In this document: positions 16,972 through 24,776 of the stretch, piece by piece
Position numbering within the stretch: the stretch's first letter is position 1
Layout: the number at the start of each line of letters is the position of its first letter
From: Lentzea albida
GTDB taxonomy: Bacteria > Actinomycetota > Actinomycetes > Mycobacteriales > Pseudonocardiaceae
DNA length: 64,000 nucleotides
Assembly: GCF_900111005.1 (NCBI RefSeq)
Contig: NZ_FOFV01000004.1
Coordinates: 124,001 to 188,000 of the forward strand
Reading direction: 5' to 3'
Made by a program: the position numbers and the translations under genes
The notes under the pieces: generated by a model
Databases searched by the model: none
The model's input: only the letters and a program-made list of their open reading frames with translations
Told to the model about the DNA's origin: nothing

Positions 16972-16977
16972 TAGCCT
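16972..16977 (+). promoter_or_regulatory. -10 box for GNAT gene
   Basis: TAGCCT, 7 nt, then GTG 16985. The preceding 115 bp after the HAD gene are C-rich with no gene apparent. Confidence 0.58.
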
Positions 16978-16984
16978 CCCGCCC

Positions 16985-17551
16985 GTGGAGCCAGTCGAGA
17001 TCAACGCCGGCGAGTACTACCTGCGCGCCTTCCGCAGCGACGACCGCATCGACGACGTCCCCGCGCTCGCCGAGACCTTCGCCGACCCGGAGACCAAGCG
17101 GTACATGAGCCGCCTCACCGCGGAGGGCGCGCCGTCCGCGGAGTTGCTGGTCGTGCTGATGACCGACGGCTGGGAGAAGGACTACCGCTGGTCGTGGGCC
17201 GTGTGTGACGCCGTCACGGCCGAGGTGCTGGCCGGGATCGTCATCCACAACGTCGACCACCACCTCCGGTCCGCCGAGGTGATGTGCTGGAGCCAGCCCC
17301 AGCACCGCGGCAAGGGGGTGCTGCCGGCGGCGCTGAACTCGGTGCTCGGGTGGGTCTTCGGCGCGATGGAGATGCACCGGATCACCTACCGCCACGCGGT
17401 GTCGAACACGGCCTCGCAGCGGGTCGCGGAGAAGTGCGGATTCACCCTTGAGGGTCGTCTTCGCGAGGAGGCGATCGTCGATGATCAGCGGGAAGACCAG
17501 TTGCTGTGGTCACGACTGGCTTCGGACCCGCCGCCGGAGCGGCTACGGTGA
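16985..17551 (+). CDS. GNAT family N-acetyltransferase (RimJ/RimL type)
   Basis: A 188-residue acetyltransferase. EINAGEYYLRAFRSDD begins strand 1, EVMCWSQPQHRGKGVLPAAL carries the acetyl-CoA pyrophosphate loop (Q-x-x-G-x-G/A variant RGKG), ITYRHAVSNTASQRVAEKCGF and EGRLREEAIVDDQREDQLLW are the typical C-terminal Rim-type segments (N-x-x-S-x-x-x-x-E-K-x-G-F). It could acetylate a ribosomal protein N-terminus, an antibiotic or a small amine. GTG start is supported by the leaderless -10 spacing. Confidence 0.87.
   Translation: MEPVEINAGEYYLRAFRSDDRIDDVPALAETFADPETKRYMSRLTAEGAPSAELLVVLMTDGWEKDYRWSWAVCDAVTAEVLAGIVIHNVDHHLRSAEVMCWSQPQHRGKGVLPAALNSVLGWVFGAMEMHRITYRHAVSNTASQRVAEKCGFTLEGRLREEAIVDDQREDQLLWSRLASDPPPERLR
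17544..17549 (+). promoter_or_regulatory. -10 box for lipoprotein gene
   Basis: TACGGT lies 8 nt upstream of ATG 17558 and within the last codons of the acetyltransferase gene. Confidence 0.5.
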
Positions 17552-17557
17552 CCGGCC

Positions 17558-18142
17558 ATGCGGACCACGGCGCTCCTGATCGTCGCGGCGGTGCTGGCCG
17601 GGTGCACGGCCGCTCCTGAGCAGAGCGCGCTGACCACCCCACCCCCTCCGCCACCGCCGTCCCCGACGACGACCACCCCGTTCGACTTCCCCCAGCGGCC
17701 CCGCGCGGTGCCGCTCGACGCGGTCGACCCGTGTGCGGTGCTGACCGAGGAGCAGCGCGTGTCGCTGAGCCTCGACAACCCGCCGAGCCCGTACGTCGAG
17801 CCGAGCTTCGGCAGTGCGAAGGCGTGCACGATCCGGAGCACCACGAGCGGAAATGTGGCGAGGATCGCACTCGTGCTCGTGTCGGGCGCCGACGTGTGGC
17901 TCTCGGAGAACGCTCAGGTCGACTACACCGTCGGCACGATCGAGGGTTTCACGGCGATTACTGTCCGCACACCCGACGTGCACGACGTCTGCAATGTGGA
18001 AATAGACGTTGCCGATGGGCAGTTCCTCGACGTCATGTTCCGCGACGGCGGCAATTCCACTGCGGTGCAACAAGATCATCTTTGCCTCGGCGCCCAGCGG
18101 GTGGCAGAGGCGGCGATGGCCAGTTTGCTCCAAAGTCGCTGA
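17558..18142 (+). CDS. DUF3558-like lipoprotein
   Basis: A 194-residue lipoprotein. The signal peptide MRTTALLIVAAVLAGC ends in the lipobox LAGC, so lipid attachment is at Cys16. A Pro/Thr-rich linker follows (TTPPPPPPPSPTTTTP), then a domain with VDPCAVLTEEQRVSLSL, KACTIRSTTSG and DVCNVEIDV, whose cysteines are typical of DUF3558. In Pseudonocardiaceae DUF3558 proteins often precede ESX/PPE/EspG-like genes, exactly as here. Role unknown; it may act at the cell surface for the locus products. Confidence 0.78.
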   Translation: MRTTALLIVAAVLAGCTAAPEQSALTTPPPPPPPSPTTTTPFDFPQRPRAVPLDAVDPCAVLTEEQRVSLSLDNPPSPYVEPSFGSAKACTIRSTTSGNVARIALVLVSGADVWLSENAQVDYTVGTIEGFTAITVRTPDVHDVCNVEIDVADGQFLDVMFRDGGNSTAVQQDHLCLGAQRVAEAAMASLLQSR

Positions 18143-18239
18143 CCCACACGGGCGGATGTCACTGATCGCACTCCCGAGCGTCACCTTGAGTGGCTAGAGT
18201 GACGAAGCGCATGTAGGCACGACCGCCGGAGGTTTCACG

Positions 18240-18605
18240 ATGCCGCCAGGGGGACGCAGCGGGGCAGACTCCTCGCCACCCACCTCGCACCAGCTGAACG
18301 TGGAGCCGGAGGCGATCCCAGCGCTGCGCAACACGTTCTCCGCCGCCCTGGTCAAGCTGGACAAGCAGATCGAGATGGCGGTCACCGAGTTCCGCGTGCG
18401 CCCGTGGGCGGGCGACCCGGTGAGCGCCGAGGCCGCGGAGAAGTTCAACGACCGCTCGATCGCGGACGGTGACTCCGCGCTGCAGGCCCTGCTGAACTAC
18501 CAGCGGCAGCTCAAGACGGCGATGGACAACCTGAACCAGATCGAGCGCCAGTACAACGTGGTCGAGGGCGACAACACCGGCATGATGAACAAGAGCGGGT
18601 GCTGA
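18240..18605 (+). CDS. ESX-like type VII secretion protein
   Basis: A 121-residue helical protein without signal peptide. After a disordered Pro/Ser N-terminus, two helices (IPALRNTFSAALVKLDKQIE and DGDSALQALLNYQRQLKTAM) flank a turn with VRPWAGDPVS, a WAG motif in place of WXG. The C-terminus is RQYNVVEGDNTG. Size and order (directly before a PPE-like gene) fit an ESX heteropolymer partner. The TTTCACG-preceded ATG and 97-bp upstream gap suggest its own promoter. Confidence 0.72.
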   Translation: MPPGGRSGADSSPPTSHQLNVEPEAIPALRNTFSAALVKLDKQIEMAVTEFRVRPWAGDPVSAEAAEKFNDRSIADGDSALQALLNYQRQLKTAMDNLNQIERQYNVVEGDNTGMMNKSGC

Positions 18606-18607
18606 GG

Positions 18608-19822
18608 ATGGTCGATCACCGCTGGCAGGGCTACAGCCACAAAGAGCTGTACGAACGCATCCACTCCGGTCCGGGCCCCTCGGCGTCGTTCGCGTCGATG
18701 GAGCGCTGGCAGGGCGTGTCGGCCGCGCTGACCGAGATCAACGACGACCTGCACAAGGGCATCACGCTCTCGGGCGCGAAGTGGCAGGGCGTGGCCGCCG
18801 AGATGGCGCAGTCCGGCCTGAACCCGGTCGCCGCCTGGGCGGACAGCGCGCGCACCGGTTCCGACGTCATGCGCTACTCGGCCGAACTGCAGGCCGGGTA
18901 CATCTCGAAGGCCCGCGCGGACATGCCCGCGCCGGTCGCCGTGACCGCGGAGCAGCCGGGCGCGCTGGTCACCGGCCTCACGCACCTCTTCGGCGGGCAG
19001 ACCGACCACGAGAAGCAGGAGGCGGCCCAGGACGCGGCCGAGCGCCGCGCCCGTGAGGTCATGTCCACCTACGCGTCGTCCACGTCGGCGAACACCTCGA
19101 CGCTGGGTCAGTTCAGCCAGCCCCCGCAGCTGCAGATCAACGGCACGGGCCCGGTGCACGGCGGCGGCGCGCAGATCGGCGCGGCCCCCGTCTGGGGAGT
19201 CGGCCCGCGCGGCACCACCGGCGGCGTCGTGCCCGCCCGCGGCACCACGGGCACGCGCGGCACCGCCGTCACGCCCGCGAAGGGCGGCACCGCCGCGCCG
19301 GGGTCGACGACGAGCACCTCTAACGCCGGCACCGGCACGGCACCGGGCACCAGGGGTTCGCACTCCCCGGCCGCGGCCGGGACGGCGGGTCCCGGCAGCA
19401 CCGGCACGGGCACGGGCACCGCGGGCGTCGGCCTGCCGGGCCAGCGCACCTCCAGCCGTTCGGGATCGTCGAGCGAGTCCACCGGCCCGAAGCAGATGGA
19501 GGACGGCGCGACCGCGGCCTCCAGCGCCGCCGCCGCGGGCACGGTCATGAACCAGGGCCACGCGGCGGGCGTCCTGGGCGGCTCGGGCACCGCCATGGGC
19601 CCGACGGGCACGGTCGGCGCGAACAACAACAACGACCAGGTCCACCGCAGGGCCGTCCCGCTGCCGCAGGCGTTCGACCCGTTCGGCGGCATGGGCCCGC
19701 GCAAGGGCGAGGACGAGGAGGACTTGGAGCACAAGGCCGCCGACTACCTCCGCGAGCGCGACGACATCTACGGCGTGGGCAGCTACTCGCTGCCCGTCAT
19801 CGGGGAGAGCACGACCGACTGA
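18608..19822 (+). CDS. PPE-like secreted protein with Gly/Thr-rich tail
   Basis: A 404-residue protein. The N-terminal 140 residues are helical: HRWQGYSHKELYERIHSGPG, AKWQGVAAEMAQSGLNPVAA, and a central helix around SAELQAGYISKARADM. This fits the EspG-recognised PPE-type substrates of actinomycetes outside mycobacteria. Residues about 175-330 are a low-complexity Gly/Thr/Ser region (GTTGTRGT, GTGTAGVG types). The C-terminus is acidic and ends with LRERDDIYGVGSYSLPV. ATG 18608 is preferred over the in-frame GTG 18599, since it follows GAGG. It shares a base with the EspG-like start (TGATG, 19820-19824). Confidence 0.7.
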   Translation: MVDHRWQGYSHKELYERIHSGPGPSASFASMERWQGVSAALTEINDDLHKGITLSGAKWQGVAAEMAQSGLNPVAAWADSARTGSDVMRYSAELQAGYISKARADMPAPVAVTAEQPGALVTGLTHLFGGQTDHEKQEAAQDAAERRAREVMSTYASSTSANTSTLGQFSQPPQLQINGTGPVHGGGAQIGAAPVWGVGPRGTTGGVVPARGTTGTRGTAVTPAKGGTAAPGSTTSTSNAGTGTAPGTRGSHSPAAAGTAGPGSTGTGTGTAGVGLPGQRTSSRSGSSSESTGPKQMEDGATAASSAAAAGTVMNQGHAAGVLGGSGTAMGPTGTVGANNNNDQVHRRAVPLPQAFDPFGGMGPRKGEDEEDLEHKAADYLRERDDIYGVGSYSLPVIGESTTD

Positions 19823-20634
19823 TGACCCTGTTCGGCTTGGACACCGGAACGAGCGACACGCGCGACCCGGTGGTCATCTCCACGCTGGAGTTCGACGTCC
19901 TCTGGGAGCACCTGGGCCTGGAGACGATGCCACTCGTCCTGAAGGTCCCGTCACCGGGCAAGACGACGGAGGAACGCCGCACCATCGAGGACCGCGTCTG
20001 GCTCCAGCTCGGAGCCCGCGGCCTCGGCGGTCCGCGTTCCCTCGACCCGATGCTCGAGGACCTCCTGCACGTGCTCGACCGCCCGCAGCAGGAGATCGAC
20101 GCCCGCATGTGGCTCGACGAACGCAGCCTGCGCGTCCTGGCGGCGGGCAAGGGCCAGGCGGGCGTCCTGGCCGTCCTCGACGGCACCCAGCTCGTCCTGC
20201 GCCCGGCGGAGGCCGACGGCCTCCCCCGCGAGGCCCTCACGGCCCTGCCGACCGCCCCGGCGGGCGAGGGCCACTCGATCACCCTGCCCTCGGCGGACCT
20301 GGACGCAGCGGCCTCCTCCGCGAGCACGCCGGAGGAACTGGAGGCGGGCCTGCAGAGCAGGCTGAGGGCGGACGACGCCCACACCCTGGCCGAGATGGTC
20401 CGCGACGCCACGAACCGCGGCCAGTTCGGCGCCGCCGCCCGCGACAAGTGGGGCAAGCGGGTCCGCCCGGACCGCGTGGTCGCGTTCTACGACACCCCGA
20501 AGGGCCGCTACCTGCAGATGCGGCGCGCGTCGGAGGGGCAGGAGCCCTGGTCGACGATCACGCCGATCGACTACCGGCGCATGCACCACCACCTGGTGGA
20601 GTTGCTGGCGGAAGCGGCGGGCACGAACCGCTAG
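19822..20634 (+). CDS. EspG-family type VII secretion chaperone
   Basis: A 270-residue protein of the ESX secretion-associated EspG family. Typical features: STLEFDVLWEHLGLETMPLVL at the N-terminus, the WLDERSLRVLAAGKGQAGVL segment, and a C-terminal block KWGKRVRPDRVVAFYDTPKGRYLQMRR followed by EPWSTITPIDYRRM. EspG proteins bind the tip of PE-PPE heterodimers in the cytosol and keep them export-competent. Direct coupling to the PPE-like gene (TGATG) supports a cognate pair. No EccC/EccD machinery genes are in the window. Confidence 0.85.
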   Translation: MTLFGLDTGTSDTRDPVVISTLEFDVLWEHLGLETMPLVLKVPSPGKTTEERRTIEDRVWLQLGARGLGGPRSLDPMLEDLLHVLDRPQQEIDARMWLDERSLRVLAAGKGQAGVLAVLDGTQLVLRPAEADGLPREALTALPTAPAGEGHSITLPSADLDAAASSASTPEELEAGLQSRLRADDAHTLAEMVRDATNRGQFGAAARDKWGKRVRPDRVVAFYDTPKGRYLQMRRASEGQEPWSTITPIDYRRMHHHLVELLAEAAGTNR

Positions 20635-20649
20635 CCGGACCGGGCCGGA

Positions 20650-20710
20650 GGGCGTTGCGCAGACGCGCGAGCTGACCCGCAGATGCCGGACGGGTCAGCC
20701 GAGAACGCCC
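20650..20710. terminator. Nested hairpin between espG-like and convergent gene
   Basis: GCTGACCCG (20671-20679) pairs with CGGGTCAGC (20691-20699), and outside it GGGCGTT (20650-20656) pairs with AACGCCC (20704-20710). The position between convergent genes fits a bidirectional terminator. Confidence 0.6.
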
Positions 20711-20725
20711 GGAAACCGCCAGGGA

Positions 20726-21175
20726 TCAGGGCCCGATGCCCTGGCAGGGCCGGGTCCGCAGGTCGTTCACGTAGTCGTCGGGCGCCCCGGCGGCCTCGGC
20801 CGCGTCCGCGACCACACCGATGTACCGGGCGGACGGCAGCCCGCCCTCGTACGCGTCCAGCACGTACAGCCAGGCCACCACGGACCCCTCAAGGGTCTGC
20901 ACGCGCAGCCTGATCTTCTTGTAGAGCCCGAGCGCGCCCTCCCAGCGGTCCAGCCGCGACTCATCGCGGGGTGACACGTCGTAGAGCACGCAGAACGTCT
21001 GGTGGTCTGGCTCCTCGACGATCGTCGCGAGGGCCCCCTCCCACCCGAGGTCCTCGCCACCGAACGTCATGCGCCAACCGACGAGCCAGCCGGTCCCCGC
21101 GAGCGGGGAGTACGGGGCTCGCTCCATCATCTGGTTCGGATCCATGTTCGACCCGTACGCGGCATAGAGCGGCAC
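20726..21175 (-). CDS. Gamma-glutamylcyclotransferase-like protein
   Basis: A 149-residue GGCT-like (AIG2/BtrG fold) protein. PLYAAYGSNMDPNQM is the substrate-binding YGSN loop; WRMTFGGEDLGWEGALATIVEE contains the conserved strand and the acidic region; SRLDRWEGALGLYKKIRLRVQ provides the D-x-x-E-G segment. Members release 5-oxoproline from gamma-glutamyl amines or act in natural-product tailoring. GTG 21175 is chosen because TACGCT lies exactly 7 nt upstream; the frame stays open further but lacks support. Confidence 0.8.
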   Translation of the reverse strand: MPLYAAYGSNMDPNQMMERAPYSPLAGTGWLVGWRMTFGGEDLGWEGALATIVEEPDHQTFCVLYDVSPRDESRLDRWEGALGLYKKIRLRVQTLEGSVVAWLYVLDAYEGGLPSARYIGVVADAAEAAGAPDDYVNDLRTRPCQGIGP

Positions 21176-21182
21176 GTCCGAC

Positions 21183-21188
21183 AGCGTA
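21183..21188 (-). promoter_or_regulatory. -10 box for cyclotransferase gene
   Basis: Minus-strand TACGCT, 7 nt, then GTG 21175. This fixes the start of a gene whose frame is open much further upstream. Confidence 0.58.
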
Positions 21189-21284
21189 GCGGCGCGGCGA
21201 TCAGCTTTCGGTACTGACGACACGGTCGATTCGGTCAACGCGTACGGTTGAGCCGGCCTGGAAGCACGCAGAAGGGAACTGATC

Positions 21285-22688
21285 GTGACCCGCATCGTCA
21301 TCATGGGCGGCGGACCCGCAGGTTACGAGGCAGCCCTGGTCGCGGCCCAGCACGGCGCCGACGTGACCGTGGTGGAGAACGACGGGGCCGGTGGCGCATG
21401 TGTGTTGTACGACTGCGTGCCGTCGAAGACCTTCATCGCCTCCGCAGGGGCTCGCAGTGCCTTCCGCAACGCCGGTGAGCTGGGCATTCAGACCCACAAC
21501 GAGCAGGCCGCGGTCGATCTGCCGGTCGTACACGGACGGGTGAAGGGCCTCGCCCTGGCCCAGTCCGCGGACGTACGGGCGCGGCTGCAGCGCGAGGGCG
21601 TGCGGCTGATCAACGGGCTCGCGAAGTTCGTCGACGACTCGCGCGGGCTCGCCCAGCACCAGGTCGTGGCGACGGGCGCGGACGGGTCCGAGGAGGTCCT
21701 CAACGCGGATGTGGTGCTCATCGCAACCGGCGCGACCCCGCGCGTGTTGCAGGGCGCCGAGCCCGACGGCAAGCGGATCCTCACCTGGCGGCAGATCTAC
21801 GACCTCCCCGAGCTGCCCGAACACCTCGCGGTGATCGGTTCCGGCGTCACCGGTGTCGAGTTCGCCAGCGCCTACACCGAGATGGGCGTGAAGGTGACGA
21901 TGGTCTCCAGCCGGGACCGGGTGCTCCCCCACGAGGACGCCGACGCGGCCGCGGTGCTCGAGGACGTGTTCGCCGAGCGCGGCACGGCCGTCGTCAAGCA
22001 CGCCCGCGCCGACAAGGTCGAGAACACCGGCGACGGCGTCCTGATCCACCTGGAAGACGGTCGCACGATCGAGGCGTCGCACGCCCTGATGACGGTCGGT
22101 TCGGTGCCGAACACGAACGACATCGGCCTCGAGAAGATCGGCATCGAGCTCGGGCGCGGCGGCTACATCCCCGTCGACCGGGTCAGCCGCACCAACGTCA
22201 GCGGCGTCTACGCGGCCGGCGACTGCACCGGTGTGCTGCTGCTCGCGTCGGTCGCCGCCATGCAGGGCCGCATCGCGATGTGGCACGCGCTGGGCGAGGG
22301 CGTCAGCCCGATCAAGCTCAAGACCGTCGCCGCGAACGTCTTCACCAACCCGGAGATCGCGAGCGTCGGCATCAGCCAGCAGGCGATCGACTCGGGCGAG
22401 GTCCCGGCCCGCACGATCATGCTGCCGCTCGCCACGAACCCCCGCGCCAAGATGGAGGGACTGCGCCGCGGCTTCGTGAAGCTGTTCTGCCGTCCGGCCA
22501 CGGGCGTGGTCATCGGCGGTGTCGTGGTGGCGCCGAACGCGAGCGAGCTCATCCTGCCGATCGCTCTGGCCGTGCAGAACCAGCTCACCGTCGAGCACCT
22601 CGCGACGACGTTCTCGGTCTACCCGTCGCTGTCGGGCTCGATCACCGAGTCGGGCCGCCAGCTCATGCGCCACGACGACCTGGACTGA
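21285..22688 (+). CDS. lpdA: NAD(P)H-quinone dehydrogenase of the disulfide-reductase family
   Basis: A 467-residue flavoprotein. FAD-binding MGGGPAGYEAALVAA, the unusual redox motif ACVLYDCVPSKTF, NAD-binding IGSGVTGVEFASAY, and GVYAAGDCTGVLLLASVAAMQG for the second FAD site. The C-terminal dimer region reads YPSLSGSITESG and lacks the HxxxxE pair of true lipoamide dehydrogenases. This combination matches M. tuberculosis LpdA (Rv3303c), a quinone reductase that is not a lipoamide dehydrogenase. GTG start with GAAGGGAACTGATC upstream. In M. tuberculosis the gene adjoins glpD2; here glpD lies 5 kb downstream. Confidence 0.9.
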   Translation: MTRIVIMGGGPAGYEAALVAAQHGADVTVVENDGAGGACVLYDCVPSKTFIASAGARSAFRNAGELGIQTHNEQAAVDLPVVHGRVKGLALAQSADVRARLQREGVRLINGLAKFVDDSRGLAQHQVVATGADGSEEVLNADVVLIATGATPRVLQGAEPDGKRILTWRQIYDLPELPEHLAVIGSGVTGVEFASAYTEMGVKVTMVSSRDRVLPHEDADAAAVLEDVFAERGTAVVKHARADKVENTGDGVLIHLEDGRTIEASHALMTVGSVPNTNDIGLEKIGIELGRGGYIPVDRVSRTNVSGVYAAGDCTGVLLLASVAAMQGRIAMWHALGEGVSPIKLKTVAANVFTNPEIASVGISQQAIDSGEVPARTIMLPLATNPRAKMEGLRRGFVKLFCRPATGVVIGGVVVAPNASELILPIALAVQNQLTVEHLATTFSVYPSLSGSITESGRQLMRHDDLD

Positions 22689-22717
22689 CCCGAGGTCGAA
22701 CAACTCCCCCGGATCCC

Positions 22718-22761
22718 TGCAGGCGGTTTGCAGATGACTTGCAGCCGACCTGCAGGCGCAG
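22718..22761. repeat. Four direct repeats with exact 11-bp spacing
   Basis: TGCAG occurs at 22718, 22729, 22740 and 22751, each 11 bp apart, so all four copies face the same side of the helix. The first and last units extend as CCTGCAGGCG. SARP/OmpR-type activators bind heptamer repeats with 11-bp spacing, so this is a candidate activator site about 50 bp upstream of the sortase ATG at 22809. The regulator is unknown. Confidence 0.6.
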
Positions 22762-22808
22762 CGGATTGACTTCGTCCTGCAAGAGGACGAAGAAGGTCTG
22801 GGGGGACG

Positions 22809-23389
22809 ATGAAGCGCGTTTCGCTGCTGCCGTCGCATTGACGGCAGCAGCACTCCTCGGTTCGTGTGCCGCTCCTCAGCCGGCCGGACCGCCGGTCGTC
22901 TCCTCGTCGACGGCGCACTCGCCCGCGACACAGGGCATGCCGCCCTCGGAGCCGACCGAGATCCGCATCCCGAAGATCGACGTCGTGTCGTCGTTGGTTC
23001 CCTTGGGACTCAACGCCGACGAGACGGTCGAGGTCCCGCCGGTCGACCAGCCGATGCAGGCGGGTTGGTACCGCCTCGCCCGCACGCCGGGGGAAGCGGG
23101 GCCCGCGGTCGTGCTCGGTCACGTCGACGGCAACCAGAAGCCCGGGATCTTCTTCCGCCTCAAGGAACTCGTCGCCGGCGACGAGGTCGTGGTGTCCAGG
23201 AAGGACGGCACCACGGCGAAGTTCCGCGTGCACGGGAAGGAACAGGTCGCCAAGGACAGCTTCCCCGCGGAGGCCGTCTACGGCGACACCGACGTGCCCG
23301 GACTGCGGCTGATCACCTGCGGGGGCAGCTACGACCAAGCCGCACGCAGCTACCGGGACAACGTCATCGTCTACGCGACGCTCATCTGA
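22809..23389 (+). pseudogene. Class F sortase lipoprotein with apparent frameshift in the signal peptide
   Basis: The sortase body runs in one frame to TAG/TGA 23389 and has all class F features: TEIRIPKIDVVSSLVPLGL, MQAGWYRLARTPGEAG, the catalytic His in VVLGHVDGNQKPG, the catalytic Cys in LRLITCGGSYD, and Arg in YRDNVIVYA. A lipobox LLGSC precedes it. However, the only ATG with a ribosome site (GGGGGAC, ATG 22809) reads MKRVSLLPSH and stops at 22839-22841. One extra base near 22818-22823 would give MKRV-x-AAAVALTAAALLGSC, an ideal lipoprotein signal. The in-frame alternatives are TTG 22766 or TTG 22838, both poor. A real frameshift, a sequence error or slippage are all possible; the remainder is intact, so the enzyme may be functional. 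Confidence 0.75.
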
Positions 23390-23418
23390 CCATCACGAAG
23401 CATTTGGGGGACACACCA

Positions 23419-24102
23419 ATGAGGATCATCACCAGAGCCGCCGTCGGACTCGCGGCCGTCGCCACCGCGCTCACCGTGGCGCCGTTCGCGCACGCCCAGT
23501 CGGGTGGCTTCCAGCTCGACAGGACCGAGTACGGCCCCGGCGACTACGTCACCATCTCCTACGACGTCACCGCCCGGTGTGAGGGCAAGGCGAAGTCGAA
23601 CGGCTTCATCAACTGGTACTCGTCGGAGTTCGAGGTTGGGGGGCCGAACACCTACGTCGCGCAGGCCAACGCCAGCTTCGTGCCCGGCACCTACACCGCG
23701 GAGCTGACCTGCAAGGGCGAGACGGTCACCCGGGAGTTCACGGTCGTGGCCCCGCGCGACAAGTTCACGCTCGACAAGGCGGAGGTCGAGGCGGGCGGCG
23801 ACATCAGCGTGATGAAGACCAAGCAGTCGGACTGCGGCGAGGTCGCGACCTCGCCCGGCTTCACCGCGCCGATCAAGCTCGAGCACGAGTCCGTGAACCT
23901 CCGCATCGGCAACGGCAGGGTCGTCGACCAGCCCGGTACCTACCAGGCCGAGATGACGTGCGGCGGCAAGCAGGTGCAGGTGCCGTTCGTGGTCACCGCG
24001 AAGGCTCCCGCGCAGACCGCCGCCGCGCAGCCCAAGGCGGTCAAGTCGCCGATCGTGAAGCCGAAGGGTGCGCCGCAGACCGGGGGCGGCGCCACCGCGT
24101 GA
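23419..24102 (+). CDS. Secreted two-domain protein with sortase-like C-terminal motif
   Basis: A 227-residue protein with a Sec signal (cleavage after PFAHA, about residue 26). Two Ig-like repeats of about 75 residues follow; each has a Cys pair (TARCEGK with ELTCKG, and SDCGEV with EMTCGG) and a PGTY-x-AE(L/M)TC strand. The C-terminus is Ala/Pro/Lys-rich and ends KPKGAPQTGGGATA. PQTGG resembles an LPxTG-type sorting site, yet no membrane anchor follows. It lies between the sortase and the sortase-like gene, 29 bp after the first, so it is the best candidate substrate. Cargo role inferred. Confidence 0.72.
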   Translation: MRIITRAAVGLAAVATALTVAPFAHAQSGGFQLDRTEYGPGDYVTISYDVTARCEGKAKSNGFINWYSSEFEVGGPNTYVAQANASFVPGTYTAELTCKGETVTREFTVVAPRDKFTLDKAEVEAGGDISVMKTKQSDCGEVATSPGFTAPIKLEHESVNLRIGNGRVVDQPGTYQAEMTCGGKQVQVPFVVTAKAPAQTAAAQPKAVKSPIVKPKGAPQTGGGATA

Positions 24103-24160
24103 CCAAGAAGTTGATCACATTTCGGTTCTGTCCCGTTCGGACGCGCAACTAACCCACCGG

Positions 24161-24715
24161 ATGTGCGTCAATGGGTCCGTGGGGACTCGTGTCTTGATCG
24201 CGGTGCTGTGCGTGGCGCTGGCCACGGCCTGTTCGCAGGGGCCCGCACCGGCACCACCGGCGGCGACGAGTGAGAGCGCTCCGCCGCCGGTGGTGTCACC
24301 GCTGGGCAACTCCGATCCGATGGAGCTGCGGATCGAACGGATCGGCGTGCGGTCCTCACTGGTCGCCCTGGGCCTCGACCCGCAGGGCGTCGTGCAGATG
24401 CCGCCAGCCAACGAGGGCATGCAGGCCGGTTGGTACCAAACGCAACCGAAGCAGTGGATCCTCGTCGGCAGGATCGAGAGCAACAACGCGAGGGGCATCT
24501 TCTTCCGCTTGAACGACCTGCTGCAGGGCGACCTGATCGAAGTGTCCAAGAAGGACGGTTCGGTCGCCCGCTTCGCGGTGACGCGCACGGAGAGGATCAT
24601 CCGCGACGACTTCTTCGCGGAGGCCGTCGCCCGCGACCAGTCCGAGGAGGGCCTGCGCCTGATCACGTGCGGCACCCGCGACAACGTGATCGTGCATGCA
24701 GCCGCATCGCAGTGA
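24161..24715 (+). CDS. Sortase F-like lipoprotein lacking the catalytic histidine
   Basis: A 184-residue paralogue of the upstream sortase. The signal RVLIAVLCVALATAC ends in a lipobox-like ATAC. The body aligns with class F sortases: MELRIERIGVRSSLVALGL, MQAGWYQTQPKQW, GIFFRLNDLLQGD and LRLITCGTRDNVIVHAA. At the catalytic His position the sequence reads WILVGRIESN, where active members have LGHVD, so His is replaced by Arg. The loop between TCG and RDN is about 10 residues shorter than in the paralogue. The Cys and the Arg remain. It is probably a non-catalytic or altered-function partner. ATG 24161 or GTG 24179 may be the start. Confidence 0.78.
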   Translation: MCVNGSVGTRVLIAVLCVALATACSQGPAPAPPAATSESAPPPVVSPLGNSDPMELRIERIGVRSSLVALGLDPQGVVQMPPANEGMQAGWYQTQPKQWILVGRIESNNARGIFFRLNDLLQGDLIEVSKKDGSVARFAVTRTERIIRDDFFAEAVARDQSEEGLRLITCGTRDNVIVHAAASQ

Positions 24716-24733
24716 GGGTGAGCGAGGCCGCCA

Positions 24734-24754
24734 CGCGAGAGCGAGGTTCTCGCG
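24734..24754. terminator. First hairpin between sortase-like gene and glpK
   Basis: CGCGAGA and TCTCGCG pair exactly around a 7-nt loop, 19 bp after the sortase-like stop. It likely acts with the larger hairpin at 24777-24827. Confidence 0.5.
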
Positions 24755-24776
24755 AGTTACCAAGACGGAGTGGTTC

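Noticed and set aside
22766..22771. TTGACT as -35 for the sortase gene
   Set aside because: No TANNNT-like -10 is found 16-19 bp downstream; the hexamer could be chance.
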